From the NCBI GenBank assembly GCA_003169695.1, contig PNAS01000048.1, positions 84,452-126,247 on the forward strand: 41,796 bases of DNA, written 5' to 3'. Below are positions 9,174 through 16,902 of this stretch, in pieces (the stretch's first letter is position 1; the number at the start of each line of letters is the position of its first letter). The notes beneath the pieces are model-generated. The model was not told the origin of the DNA and made no database searches. It saw only the letters and a list, made by a program, of their open reading frames with translations. The position numbers and the translations under genes were made by a program. The DNA comes from Spartobacteria bacterium (GTDB lineage: Bacteria > Verrucomicrobiota > Verrucomicrobiia > Chthoniobacterales > UBA10450).

Positions 9174-10414
9174 CCCCGCCACTTTACATCGCGCTGCGCT
9201 TCCTGGGCCATCGCAAGCGCGCATTTATCCTGAGCCTTTGCGGCGTGGTCTTTGGCGTCGCTATTTTCATTTGCACGCAGGCACAGACGCAAGGGTTCGC
9301 CAGGAATTTCATCGACGCCACACTCGGCAGCAACGGGGCACTGGTTCTGCGCTCGCGCTTTGAATCTCGCGCTACCGGACTGATGGTCCCGCCGAAAAGC
9401 TCGGTCAACACTGCGGGAATGCCGCGCCGCCACTATCTGGGTGGGATTACGAACGCCCGGGAAATCATGCGCATCAGCAGGCAATTTGCGGACGTGGCCG
9501 CCTGTTCGCCCGTGCTCCGCGGAACGCTTAGCGCGCGAGCGGGTTTCGAGAACGCCACTGTCGACCTTTTCGGTATCGAACCCGCTTTTCATCTCCAAAC
9601 CACCAATCTTGCCCAGCAGCTTATCGCCGGGAGCTTCGACGAGTTTCGCAACAATTCGAACTCAGTCATAATCGGTTCGCGCCTGGCGGACGTGCTCGAA
9701 GTGAGTATCGGCGACGCGATCCAATTGCTCTCGCCGGGTGGGGAGTATCGCCGATTTGTCGTCGCCGGGATCGCGCGCAGTGGCGTGGGCGTTGTCGATG
9801 CAGTCCGCGTTTACTCCCATGTGCGAGTCGCGCAGACTTTGCTGCATAAACCTTTTCCCGCTTCCATGATCGTCTACAAATTGCGCGATCCGGACCGCGC
9901 GCCGGCGCTGGCGCGTGCCTTCGAGACGCTCTTCCAGCACGAGTCGCAAAGCTGGCAGGATCGCGAGGAAGCCAATCTCCAGCTTTTCGTTACCTTGAGG
10001 GTGTCGGCCGCCATCACGGTCTCCCTCATTATCCTGTTGGCCGGGTTCGGCATCTTTAACGTGCTCACCATGTCGGTGTTGTCGAAGATCAAGGAGATCG
10101 CCATTCTGCGTTCGATGGGATATCGCGCTCGCGATATCAGCGCCATTTTCTTGTGGCAGGGTGCGATGATCGCCGTTATGGGCTCGATTATCGGTTGCCT
10201 CTTCGGCGCGCTTTTCACCTGGGGCGTGTCCCTTATTCCGATCCAGGTCCGCGGCTTGATTTACGCGAACCATTTTCCGGTCACGTGGAATTGGTGGCAT
10301 TACCTTTTGGCCACGTTGCTCGCCATCATCGCAGTTTTCATCGCCAGCTACGTCCCCGCGCGCCGCGCCGCGCTTCTCGCGCCGGTTGCTACGCTCCGCG
10401 GCTCCAGCGGGTAG
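9170..10414 (+). CDS. ABC transporter permease, LolC/MacB (FtsX-like) type
   Basis: This 414-residue inner-membrane permease has one N-terminal membrane segment (about residues 18-36), a large periplasmic domain, and three C-terminal membrane segments (about 280-303, 328-352 and 375-398). The segment KEIAILRSMGYRARDISAIFLWQG matches the coupling-helix region of LolC/LolE and MacB-like permeases, which push lipoproteins, lipids or peptides outward mechanically. GTG 9170 overlaps the adaptor stop codon. The predicted ATPase partner is not next door but at 12976-13680, beyond a radical SAM gene and a convergent gene. With the adaptor and the TolC-like proteins it forms a MacAB-TolC- or DevBCA-like exporter; the substrate is unknown and a lipid is plausible from context. 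Confidence 0.88.
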   Translation: MTPPLYIALRFLGHRKRAFILSLCGVVFGVAIFICTQAQTQGFARNFIDATLGSNGALVLRSRFESRATGLMVPPKSSVNTAGMPRRHYLGGITNAREIMRISRQFADVAACSPVLRGTLSARAGFENATVDLFGIEPAFHLQTTNLAQQLIAGSFDEFRNNSNSVIIGSRLADVLEVSIGDAIQLLSPGGEYRRFVVAGIARSGVGVVDAVRVYSHVRVAQTLLHKPFPASMIVYKLRDPDRAPALARAFETLFQHESQSWQDREEANLQLFVTLRVSAAITVSLIILLAGFGIFNVLTMSVLSKIKEIAILRSMGYRARDISAIFLWQGAMIAVMGSIIGCLFGALFTWGVSLIPIQVRGLIYANHFPVTWNWWHYLLATLLAIIAVFIASYVPARRAALLAPVATLRGSSG

Positions 10415-10479
10415 GTTGATTATTGGGGGATGACAGAGGCGGCCAAGCCTCGTAAAGTCCATACCCGCTTGGGAACTGC

Positions 10480-11556
10480 ATGAACTTGCTCGATAAAATC
10501 GGCCGCGAATTTTCCGGCTACAATCTACTCGAATCCGGAAAGCGCATTTTCGACCGCAAGCCGCTTCAATGCAGCCTTTACCTGACCGATAAGTGCAACC
10601 TCGATTGCTCCTACTGCACCGAATACGATAACTCGAAGCCCCATCCGAAGCTCGAGGACCTGAAGCTTTGGATCCGCAAAATCCGCGACCTCGGAACGAT
10701 GCGAATTGCTCTGGTCGGCGGCGAGCCGCTACTGCATCCGGATGTGGTCGAAATCGTCCGCTACTGCCGCGAACTCGGATTCGCCACCAGCCTAACGACC
10801 AACGGCTTTCTGCTCACGCGGAAGCTGCTCAAGGAGTTGGAAGAGGCAGGCCTGCAAGTGATGCAGATCAGCGTCGATCGAATGACGCCGAGCGCGATCA
10901 CGAAGAAATCGTTCAAGACGATCTTGCCGAAACTTGATTACTTCAAGGATTCGAAAATCAGCCTGCACATCACCGGCGTGATCTGCGCGGACACGCTGCC
11001 GGAGTCAAGGGCGGTGCTCGAAACCGGATTGTCGCGCGGCATCCCGACAGAGGTGCGCCTGGTTCATGCCGATCCGCTCAGCCGCTTTCGCGTCGCGCGC
11101 GGATCGAAGGAGGAGCTCGAGGAATTCGTCGACTCAATGATCGAGCGAAAACGCCGCGGCGAAAAAATCCATACGAACGAAGCGATCCTGAGCTACCAGA
11201 AGAGTCTTTTGCGCAACGAACACGTCGAGTGGACCTGCAACGCCGGTTACAAACTTTTCTTCGTTTCCGCGCAGGGGAAGTTTTGGATTTGCAGCATGGT
11301 GCACACCGACAAGCACATCATGGACATCACCCTAGATGATCTATATGCAAACAACCGCAAAAAAACCTGCCAGGAAGGATGCGGCGTTTATTGCGCGGTG
11401 AGCACTTCGCTGCTCGTACAAAAACCCGTGAGCGTGCTCACGAAGGAAATCGTCTCGCGCGCGAGACGCATTCCGGGTTTGATCAAACAGGCGGTTCGTT
11501 CACGCGAACCGACAGAGCCAGGCCAACCCGCCCAGCCCGCGCCGGCTGAGGTCTAG
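10480..11556 (+). CDS. Radical SAM enzyme with a C-terminal SPASM-like cysteine cluster
   Basis: This 358-residue enzyme carries the radical SAM [4Fe-4S] motif C39-N-L-D-C43-S-Y-C46, followed by the SAM-binding LVGGEPLLHPD. A C-terminal set of cysteines (C253, C271, C297, C301, C305, including CQEGCGVYC) resembles SPASM or twitch domains that hold auxiliary clusters. A GGGAAC element lies shortly before ATG 10480. The gene sits 65 bases after the ABC permease on the same strand, so it may belong to the exporter operon. Its substrate is not readable. Modification of a lipid, sugar or peptide are all possible, and no precursor-peptide gene is visible nearby. A palindromic repeat begins at its stop codon. 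Confidence 0.85.
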   Translation: MNLLDKIGREFSGYNLLESGKRIFDRKPLQCSLYLTDKCNLDCSYCTEYDNSKPHPKLEDLKLWIRKIRDLGTMRIALVGGEPLLHPDVVEIVRYCRELGFATSLTTNGFLLTRKLLKELEEAGLQVMQISVDRMTPSAITKKSFKTILPKLDYFKDSKISLHITGVICADTLPESRAVLETGLSRGIPTEVRLVHADPLSRFRVARGSKEELEEFVDSMIERKRRGEKIHTNEAILSYQKSLLRNEHVEWTCNAGYKLFFVSAQGKFWICSMVHTDKHIMDITLDDLYANNRKKTCQEGCGVYCAVSTSLLVQKPVSVLTKEIVSRARRIPGLIKQAVRSREPTEPGQPAQPAPAEV

Positions 11557-11647
11557 GTGGATCGCGCGCTGCGTCGCGCGATGCTAAATTCTACCCCCGA
11601 AGCTTTCGGGCACTTTTTGTCATCGCGCGCGGAGCGCACGCTCCACC
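11557..11647. repeat. GTGGATCG-type intergenic palindrome, copy 1
   Basis: The left arm (11557-11583, GTGGATCGCGCGCTGCGTCG then CGCGATG) and right arm (11621-11647) are imperfect inverted copies separated by about 37 bases. The element lies exactly between the convergent ends of the radical SAM gene and the CDP-alcohol transferase gene. The right arm encodes the last residues and stop codon of the latter. Related copies lie at 16815-16902 and 37120-37203. Confidence 0.8.
11596..11618 (+). terminator. Probable intrinsic terminator nested in the palindrome
   Basis: CCCGAA-GCT-TTCGGG is a 6-bp stem with a 3-base loop followed by CACTTTTT. It is correctly placed to end the plus-strand exporter/radical SAM transcript and lies in the loop of the larger palindromic repeat. 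Confidence 0.5.
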
Positions 11648-12912
11648 TGGAGCGTCACCGGCCGCCCGAACCGAATCTGCAACGCGCGGACAACATGCAC
11701 CGTGGCGGTGGTTGCTCCCCACCAGCAAATCAGAACAAATCCGCTCGCGATATCGCCGAGCGCGAAGGCCGCGGCGAGGATCCAAATATTGATATTGCGC
11801 CTGCCGCCGATGCAGCGGACGAAGCGATCGATATTCGAGACGTCATCCAGGTTACGGCCCACTTTCTTTTTCACCACTCGTTTCGCGAGCCGATCAACCA
11901 GGTCCGAGCCGACGAGCAGGAGCAGCAGCCAGTACGCGGAACGCAGATTCTCCGCGTGAAAATGATACGCGAGCGCGGTCCACCAGGATAGCTCGATGCA
12001 ATAATCGACGACGTGCTCCCAACCCCCCGCCACGGTCGTCTCGACTTTTGTTCGCGCCAGCTTCCCGTCGACGCCATCCAAGACTTCGATCGTGAAACTC
12101 AGCACCAGCCCGAGCCACAGACGGCCCGTAGTGAAAAAGGCCGTGGCGACCATACCGATCAGTGCGGTCATGAATGTGACTTGATTGGGCGTGATTGGCG
12201 TTCGACAAAGGCGCGCAACAATCCAATTCTCGATGGGGGCATCAATCCACCCAGGAAAATCCAACGTTCCGTTCTGCGCTGCATCGCGCGGGAATCGTTC
12301 GGCTAAGCGCAGATGATTCGGCGACGGGGCGGGAAAAAAGACTGGCCGCACGTGGTTGCGAAGAGCCGTTACATAAGTTGGCTGTCGCGCAGCATCGCAC
12401 GCTTCTATCCGGCCAGTGGCTGCGTCGGAGGAAAGCTGATCCATCAACGCAGCCGTGTGATCTTGTCGGGAGAGCCAATCTCCCCCCAATAACGCGGCCG
12501 CGCGGAAGACCCCGCCCTGATCTTTCCATAAGGCCACGCTTTCCGGAGGCGGAGCGGAATCGACCAGCACGGTCGTCGCGGATTGTTCGGCCATCGTTTT
12601 CAACAAACGCGCGTCATAGTAAAATCCGGCCGAGACAACCATGATGCGACCAGCGCCGGTCGCCACTTCGCTCACCCGCACCCCGCTCGCGTTGCGCGGT
12701 CGAAAACTCAGCGCTACGTCCGCGCGCGCCCACGACGGTTTCGTCAGATGGGCCGCTACCTCTTCCGGCGAATTCGAAAGAATGATGGTCTCGCGGAACC
12801 CGAGCCGTTGCACGATTCGAAGCAGACGCTCCAGAAGCGAAATGCCGAAAAGAAGGCAGAGCGCGTCAGGTGCATCAGCGAGGATGATTAATTGCGGTCG
12901 CGGCGATTCCAT
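11620..12912 (-). CDS. Fusion of a degenerate nucleotidyltransferase domain and a CDP-alcohol phosphatidyltransferase
   Basis: This 430-residue protein has a soluble N-terminal half (about 1-225) laid out like a sugar- or inositol-phosphate nucleotidyltransferase, but the G-x-G-x-R-L substrate loop is absent (LIILADAPDALCLLFG instead). From about residue 240 (TPNQVTFMTALIG) it is a membrane CDP-alcohol phosphatidyltransferase. The signature reads D279-x2-D282-G-x2-A-R287, but where the third and fourth Asp belong it has GGWEHVVDY, with His300 and Tyr304 in the canonical positions and Glu299 and Asp303 beside them. This layout recalls the fused IPCT/DIPP synthases of hyperthermophiles. The enzyme would transfer a phospho-alcohol from a CDP carrier onto a membrane acceptor. 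ATG 12912 is preferred over the upstream TTG at 12933. The last residues lie in a palindromic repeat. Confidence 0.78.
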   Translation of the reverse strand: MESPRPQLIILADAPDALCLLFGISLLERLLRIVQRLGFRETIILSNSPEEVAAHLTKPSWARADVALSFRPRNASGVRVSEVATGAGRIMVVSAGFYYDARLLKTMAEQSATTVLVDSAPPPESVALWKDQGGVFRAAALLGGDWLSRQDHTAALMDQLSSDAATGRIEACDAARQPTYVTALRNHVRPVFFPAPSPNHLRLAERFPRDAAQNGTLDFPGWIDAPIENWIVARLCRTPITPNQVTFMTALIGMVATAFFTTGRLWLGLVLSFTIEVLDGVDGKLARTKVETTVAGGWEHVVDYCIELSWWTALAYHFHAENLRSAYWLLLLLVGSDLVDRLAKRVVKKKVGRNLDDVSNIDRFVRCIGGRRNINIWILAAAFALGDIASGFVLICWWGATTATVHVVRALQIRFGRPVTLQVERALRAR

Positions 12913-12975
12913 TGAGTGAATAAGACGGAGCAAAAAAGTTTCACTGCCGTTGGGAGTGAAGCTACCTTAAAATTC

Positions 12976-13680
12976 ATGACCGCCGAAGTTTCGCTCAGCT
13001 GCGAAGGCATCGAACGTTTTCTGGGCGAGGACGACTCGCGCGTGCATGCGTTGCGCGGAGTGTCGCTGCAACTCGAGCGCGGCACCGTGCACGCGGTCGT
13101 CGGCCCTTCCGGCTGCGGCAAGAGCACTTTGCTCTATATCCTGGGATTGCTCGATCACGCCGATAGCGGATGGGTCACGATCGAAAACGAGGCCGTTTCT
13201 CATCTGATCGACGACGCCCTGGCCAAGAAACGGAATGAGCTCCTCGGATTCATCTTCCAATTTCATTTTCTCCTCGAGGATTTCACCGCGCAGGAAAACG
13301 TGATGATCCCGATGCGCCGGTTAGCCGCGTTGAGCGAGGCGGAGATGCATGAACGATCCGCGCACTTGCTCGATGCCGTCGGGCTCGGCAGCAAATTGAA
13401 GCGGCCGAGCCGTCATCTCTCCGGCGGAGAACAGCAGCGCGTAGCCGTGGCGCGCGCGCTCGCCAACAACCCCAGCGTGATTCTCGCCGATGAACCCACC
13501 GGAAATCTCGACAGCGCGAATTCACGGCGCGCCTTCGAGTTGCTGCAAGGAATTGTGCAGGAAGAGCGGAAAGCTTTGCTGCTGGTGACGCACAATCCTG
13601 AAATCGCCGAGGCGTGCGATTGGATTCACGAGATGCAGGATGGATTGATCGTGGGAAGTCATCCGCGCGGCCGCAGATGA
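12976..13680 (+). CDS. ABC transporter ATPase, LolD/MacB type
   Basis: This 234-residue cytoplasmic ATPase has a Walker A (GPSGCGKST), Q-loop (FIFQFHFLLEDFTAQENV), signature (LSGGEQQRVAVARAL), Walker B (VILADEPTGNLDS) and H-loop (LLLVTHN). All catalytic residues are intact. The sequence is of the LolD/MacB/FtsE class that works with FtsX-like permeases, so it is the natural motor for the permease at 9170-10414, from which it is separated by about 2.5 kb. I chose ATG 12976 (MTAEVSLSCEGIERF), since the upstream GTG at 12916 adds 20 unconserved-looking residues. It begins a plus-strand run with the flippase, dehydrogenase and cytidylyltransferase. Confidence 0.92.
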   Translation: MTAEVSLSCEGIERFLGEDDSRVHALRGVSLQLERGTVHAVVGPSGCGKSTLLYILGLLDHADSGWVTIENEAVSHLIDDALAKKRNELLGFIFQFHFLLEDFTAQENVMIPMRRLAALSEAEMHERSAHLLDAVGLGSKLKRPSRHLSGGEQQRVAVARALANNPSVILADEPTGNLDSANSRRAFELLQGIVQEERKALLLVTHNPEIAEACDWIHEMQDGLIVGSHPRGRR

Positions 13681-13705
13681 AGCCGGTCTCCGGCACTCGC
13701 GTTCC

Positions 13706-15244
13706 ATGACTGCCGCCGAGACCATGCTGCGTCCGATTACTCCGCCAGGGGAGCCGGAGCGAGGCGCGTACGTCGATCATGCAGCGGAGCTCAAGCGCGG
13801 AGCGTGGGTGAACCTCATCGCAACGCTCGCCTCGAATTTCCGAGGAATTTTTACATTCCTTGTGGCGCGACTACTGGGTCCGGCCGCGCTCGGCATTTTC
13901 TCCGTCGCGTGGGCAACGACTGATCTCGTGAGCAAGATCGGCATCTTCGGCCTCGACGACACGATCATCACGTTCATTGCTCGAGCCGAGACAGCGGACG
14001 ATCGCGCCCGCAGCCGCGCACTCTTTCGCCTCGCCGTTTTTCTCGGCGTGCTCCAATGCGCCATTCTCGCGGCAATCTCGATCACAGTGGTCCGCCTTAT
14101 CGGCCCTCGGCTGGGCCTGGATCCGCAAATGGTGGCGGCGCTTTCAGTCATGCTTTGCGCGATGCCGGCAGTCGCCCTGTATCGCATCAACACCGCCGTG
14201 TCGCGCGGAATGAAAGTAATGCGGCACGACATCTTCTCCCGCGGCATCACGGAAACGATCGTGACTACCCTCGCGTTCCTCGCTGCGCTTTGGCTTGGAT
14301 TGAGGACATTCGCGCCGGAGATCGCAGTGATCGTGGGAATGGGAGCATCGGGCGTTGTCGCGCTGTTCCTGGCGGCCTCGCTCTTTCGCTCGGCGACGCC
14401 GCGTCCAGCCGCGCCTTTCTATCGCGCGGAATCCCGCCGGCTGCTCGCCTACGCCGCGCCGATCAGCGCGTACGATTTACTTAACGCCGTCATCGTTCGC
14501 CTGGACGTCGTCATGCTGGGATGTTTTGTCGGACGCGCACCCGGTGTGACGCTGACCACGCTCGGCATTTACGGCGCGGCCGTCGAAGTCGCCGGCGGCC
14601 TGCGCAAAATCAATCAGGCGTTCAATCCCATCTTTGCGCCGATCGTTGCCGGCCTGACGGTTGATGGCGATCAAGAGCACGCCGCGGTGGCATTCTCTCG
14701 CGTTTCGCAATGGATGCTCTGGATTTTGTTGCCGCTCGTGGCGGTGATGGTCCTGGCCGGCTCTGTCATCCTCGGGATCTATGGCCCCGCGTTTCGACAG
14801 GGTGGGATGTGGCTCGGCATCGTCGCGATTGCTTGCGCCACGAACGCTTTCGTCAGCCTCGCCGAAACCGTGATCATGGTGCAAAAGCCGCGGCTGAATT
14901 TGCTGAACTCGATCATCACCTGCACCGTCGCGCTCACCGCAAACCTTTGGCTCATCAGCCGATTCGGCGTGACCGGCGCCGCCTTCGGCATTCTGCTGCC
15001 GTACGTGCTGCAAGGAATTCTCCGATATCGCGCGCTGCGGCTGGTCTTTCGCTGGCGCAATCCGTGGGGAGATGTTGGTCATCCGCTGATCGCTGCATTG
15101 CTCGCAACAGTGCCTGCCCTCGCTTGCCGCGCGATGATCGGCAGCATCGCGGGTCAACTCATCGCCGCTACAGTTTTTCTTCTCGTTTACGGTGGGGCGT
15201 GGCTTTATCACCGCCGGTCCGAACCTCCTCGGGCGTTGAAATAA
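13706..15244 (+). CDS. MOP-superfamily flippase (Wzx/MATE-like polysaccharide or lipid exporter)
   Basis: This 512-residue polytopic inner-membrane protein has about 12-14 hydrophobic segments spread over its full length. The opening AAELKRGAWVNLIATLASNFRGIFTFLVARLLGPAALGIFSVAWAT resembles the polysaccharide-biosynthesis-protein (Wzx-like) family. Such proteins flip lipid-linked sugars or lipids from the inner to the outer leaflet of the inner membrane. It follows the ABC ATPase by 25 bases and precedes the short-chain dehydrogenase by 10 bases, so the genes are probably co-transcribed. In this lipid-rich context the cargo could be a lipid-linked glycan or a headgroup-modified lipid; the sequence alone cannot decide. 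Confidence 0.85.
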   Translation: MTAAETMLRPITPPGEPERGAYVDHAAELKRGAWVNLIATLASNFRGIFTFLVARLLGPAALGIFSVAWATTDLVSKIGIFGLDDTIITFIARAETADDRARSRALFRLAVFLGVLQCAILAAISITVVRLIGPRLGLDPQMVAALSVMLCAMPAVALYRINTAVSRGMKVMRHDIFSRGITETIVTTLAFLAALWLGLRTFAPEIAVIVGMGASGVVALFLAASLFRSATPRPAAPFYRAESRRLLAYAAPISAYDLLNAVIVRLDVVMLGCFVGRAPGVTLTTLGIYGAAVEVAGGLRKINQAFNPIFAPIVAGLTVDGDQEHAAVAFSRVSQWMLWILLPLVAVMVLAGSVILGIYGPAFRQGGMWLGIVAIACATNAFVSLAETVIMVQKPRLNLLNSIITCTVALTANLWLISRFGVTGAAFGILLPYVLQGILRYRALRLVFRWRNPWGDVGHPLIAALLATVPALACRAMIGSIAGQLIAATVFLLVYGGAWLYHRRSEPPRALK

Positions 15245-15254
15245 AAGCAAAGAG

Positions 15255-16058
15255 ATGAAGCGCGTATTCATCACCGGCGCGAGCGCGGGCATCGGTCTCG
15301 CCACTGCGAAGCTGCTGGCCGACCGCGGCGATGAAGTCTGGGGGACATCGCGCGATATCGCGCGGATTCCGCAGTCACCGCGCCTGCATGCCGTTCGTTT
15401 CGACCTCGGCGACACCGTGTCGTTAGGCGAGAGTTTCCGCGCCGCGCTACGTGAAGCGGGTCACTTCGACATCGTGATCAACAACGCCGGCAGTGGCCAT
15501 TTCGGACCCGCGGAATTTCTTTCGGCGGAGGCTGTACATGCCCAGTTTCAAACGGTCGTCTTCGCGCACATCGAGCTTTGCCGCCTCGCTTTGGCTTCGA
15601 TGCGGACACACGGCGGAGGACGCATCATCAACGTTACCTCGCTGGCCTCGCGGCTGCCTGTCCCATTCATGGGTGCCTACAACGCGGCGAAAGCTGCGAT
15701 GGCGTCTTTCACCATGTCATTGCAACTCGAGCTCGAAGGATCAGACATTCGCGTCATCGACGTGCAGCCGGGTGATATCCGCACCGAGTTCAATGATGCC
15801 ATTGCAAAAACGGATGGCGGCGATCCCCGTTACACAGCGCGAGTCGAGCAGGCGTGGCGCGTGGTCGATCGAAACATGAAAGCCGCGCCCAAACCGGCAT
15901 CGGTCGCGCGTCGCATTGCCAAGCTGATCGACGCGGCGAATCCTCCGCCGCGCGTGACGGTCGGCGATTCATTTCAGGCAATCGTCGCTCCGTTCATCTT
16001 CCGTTTTCTACCGCAACTTGTGCGGGTTTGGGGGTTAAAGAAGTATTATGGGTTATAG
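15255..16058 (+). CDS. Short-chain dehydrogenase/reductase
   Basis: This 267-residue classical SDR has the cofactor loop TGASAGIG (residues 7-14), the NNAG motif, a catalytic Ser in INVTSLASRLP and the Tyr-x3-Lys pair in GAYNAAKAAM. The Arg in WGTSRD after the second strand suggests NADP(H). It reduces a ketone or oxidises an alcohol, and the substrate is not obvious. In this neighbourhood a role in reducing a 3-keto sphingoid base or a related lipid ketone is possible, since a serine-palmitoyltransferase-like enzyme is encoded at 25.9-27.2 kb. That is inference only. It sits between the flippase and the cytidylyltransferase with gaps of 10 and 3 bases. Confidence 0.85.
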   Translation: MKRVFITGASAGIGLATAKLLADRGDEVWGTSRDIARIPQSPRLHAVRFDLGDTVSLGESFRAALREAGHFDIVINNAGSGHFGPAEFLSAEAVHAQFQTVVFAHIELCRLALASMRTHGGGRIINVTSLASRLPVPFMGAYNAAKAAMASFTMSLQLELEGSDIRVIDVQPGDIRTEFNDAIAKTDGGDPRYTARVEQAWRVVDRNMKAAPKPASVARRIAKLIDAANPPPRVTVGDSFQAIVAPFIFRFLPQLVRVWGLKKYYGL

Positions 16059-16061
16059 CCA

Positions 16062-16799
16062 TTGAGTAGCATCACCGACGCGGTCATTCTTATGGCGGGA
16101 ACTGGTTCACGCCTTCGTGGATCGGCGGATACGATTGCAAAACCGCTTATTCCGATCGCAGGCCGTCCTTTGATTTCCTACACGATCGACTCGTTCGAAA
16201 AGGTCGGCGTGAGGACACTGCACGCCGTGGTCGGTCCGAACGGTGACGAGCTGGCCGCCGCGGTGGCGCCGCTTCTTCCCTCGCACATGCGGTTTCATCC
16301 GATCTCGAACCCGAATTGGCAGAAACAAAACGGGGTCTCACTGCTGACCGCGGCCGGAAAAGTGAGCACACCGTTCTTTCTCGCGATGGGCGATCATCTC
16401 TTTGAATCGCCGATTCTCGACCAGCTTATTGCGCACGCGGACGTCGGCCAGTTGAACCTGGCCATCGACCACAAAATCGATTCGATCTTCGATTTGGACG
16501 ACGCGATGAAAGTACAGACGCAAAATAACCTGATCGTCGCGATCGGAAAAAAGCTCGAGAATTACAACGCGATCGACACGGGGATTTTTCTCTGTCCGGA
16601 AATCATGTTTGATTACTTGCGCCGCGCGCTCAAGGACGACGACTGCGGTCTGGCCGATGGCGTGCGACTGATGGCTGAGGACGGGAAAGCGCTGGCGATC
16701 GATATTGGGGAGGCCTGGTGGCAGGACGTTGATACGCTGGCAATGTTGGCGCGCGCGGAGCAGGAAGCGCACCGTCTAACCTCGGGGGTATTGCAATAA
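16062..16799 (+). CDS. Sugar/inositol-phosphate nucleotidyltransferase, likely inositol-1-phosphate cytidylyltransferase-like
   Basis: This 245-residue soluble enzyme has the nucleotidyltransferase loop MAGTGSRLRG (residues 11-20), the conserved Lys27 in AKPLIPIAGRPLI, and the metal-binding D111 in MGDHLFE. The stretch NPNWQKQNGVSLLTA and the GDH motif resemble the inositol-1-phosphate cytidylyltransferase (IPCT) domain known from Archaeoglobus and Thermotoga, which makes CDP-inositol from CTP and inositol 1-phosphate. With an inositol-phosphate synthase in the same window and three CDP-alcohol transferases nearby, CDP-inositol is a reasonable product. Alternatives are choline-phosphate or sugar-phosphate nucleotidyltransferases. 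The start is TTG 16062, three bases after the previous stop codon. Confidence 0.75.
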   Translation: MSSITDAVILMAGTGSRLRGSADTIAKPLIPIAGRPLISYTIDSFEKVGVRTLHAVVGPNGDELAAAVAPLLPSHMRFHPISNPNWQKQNGVSLLTAAGKVSTPFFLAMGDHLFESPILDQLIAHADVGQLNLAIDHKIDSIFDLDDAMKVQTQNNLIVAIGKKLENYNAIDTGIFLCPEIMFDYLRRALKDDDCGLADGVRLMAEDGKALAIDIGEAWWQDVDTLAMLARAEQEAHRLTSGVLQ

Positions 16800-16814
16800 G
16801 CTCAGCGGTTGAGC

Positions 16815-16902
16815 GGTGGATCACGCGCTCTGTCGCGCGATGTTTATTTGTCCCAGCTTCGCCGGCATTTCTGTCATCGAGCGGCGGAGCGCTCGATCCA
16901 CC
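16815..16902. repeat. GTGGATCG-type intergenic palindrome, copy 2
   Basis: The left arm begins GGTGGATCACGCGCTCTGTC at 16815 and the right arm (16875-16902) is its imperfect reverse complement ending GATCCACC. The loop shares GCTTCG...GGCATTTCTGTCATCG with copy 1. As with copy 1, it sits between the convergent ends of two genes, here the cytidylyltransferase and a CDP-alcohol transferase, and touches the latter's stop codon. A bidirectional terminator role is plausible. Confidence 0.8.

Noticed and set aside
9662..10462. Open frame antisense to the ABC permease
   Set aside because: Charged low-complexity translation; the permease on the plus strand has clear family motifs.
10415..11556. Radical SAM plus exporter as a ribosomal peptide (RiPP) cluster
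   Set aside because: No precursor-like small gene lies in the 65-base gap or next to the radical SAM gene, and the surrounding genes are lipid- and glycan-related.
11557..11991. Plus-strand frame starting MDRALRRAML
   Set aside because: It starts in the palindromic repeat and runs antisense to the CDP-alcohol transferase; similar frames start in the other repeat copies.
14477..15415. Long open frame antisense to the flippase gene
   Set aside because: Highly charged, low-complexity translation with no membrane segments or motifs; a shadow of the flippase frame.
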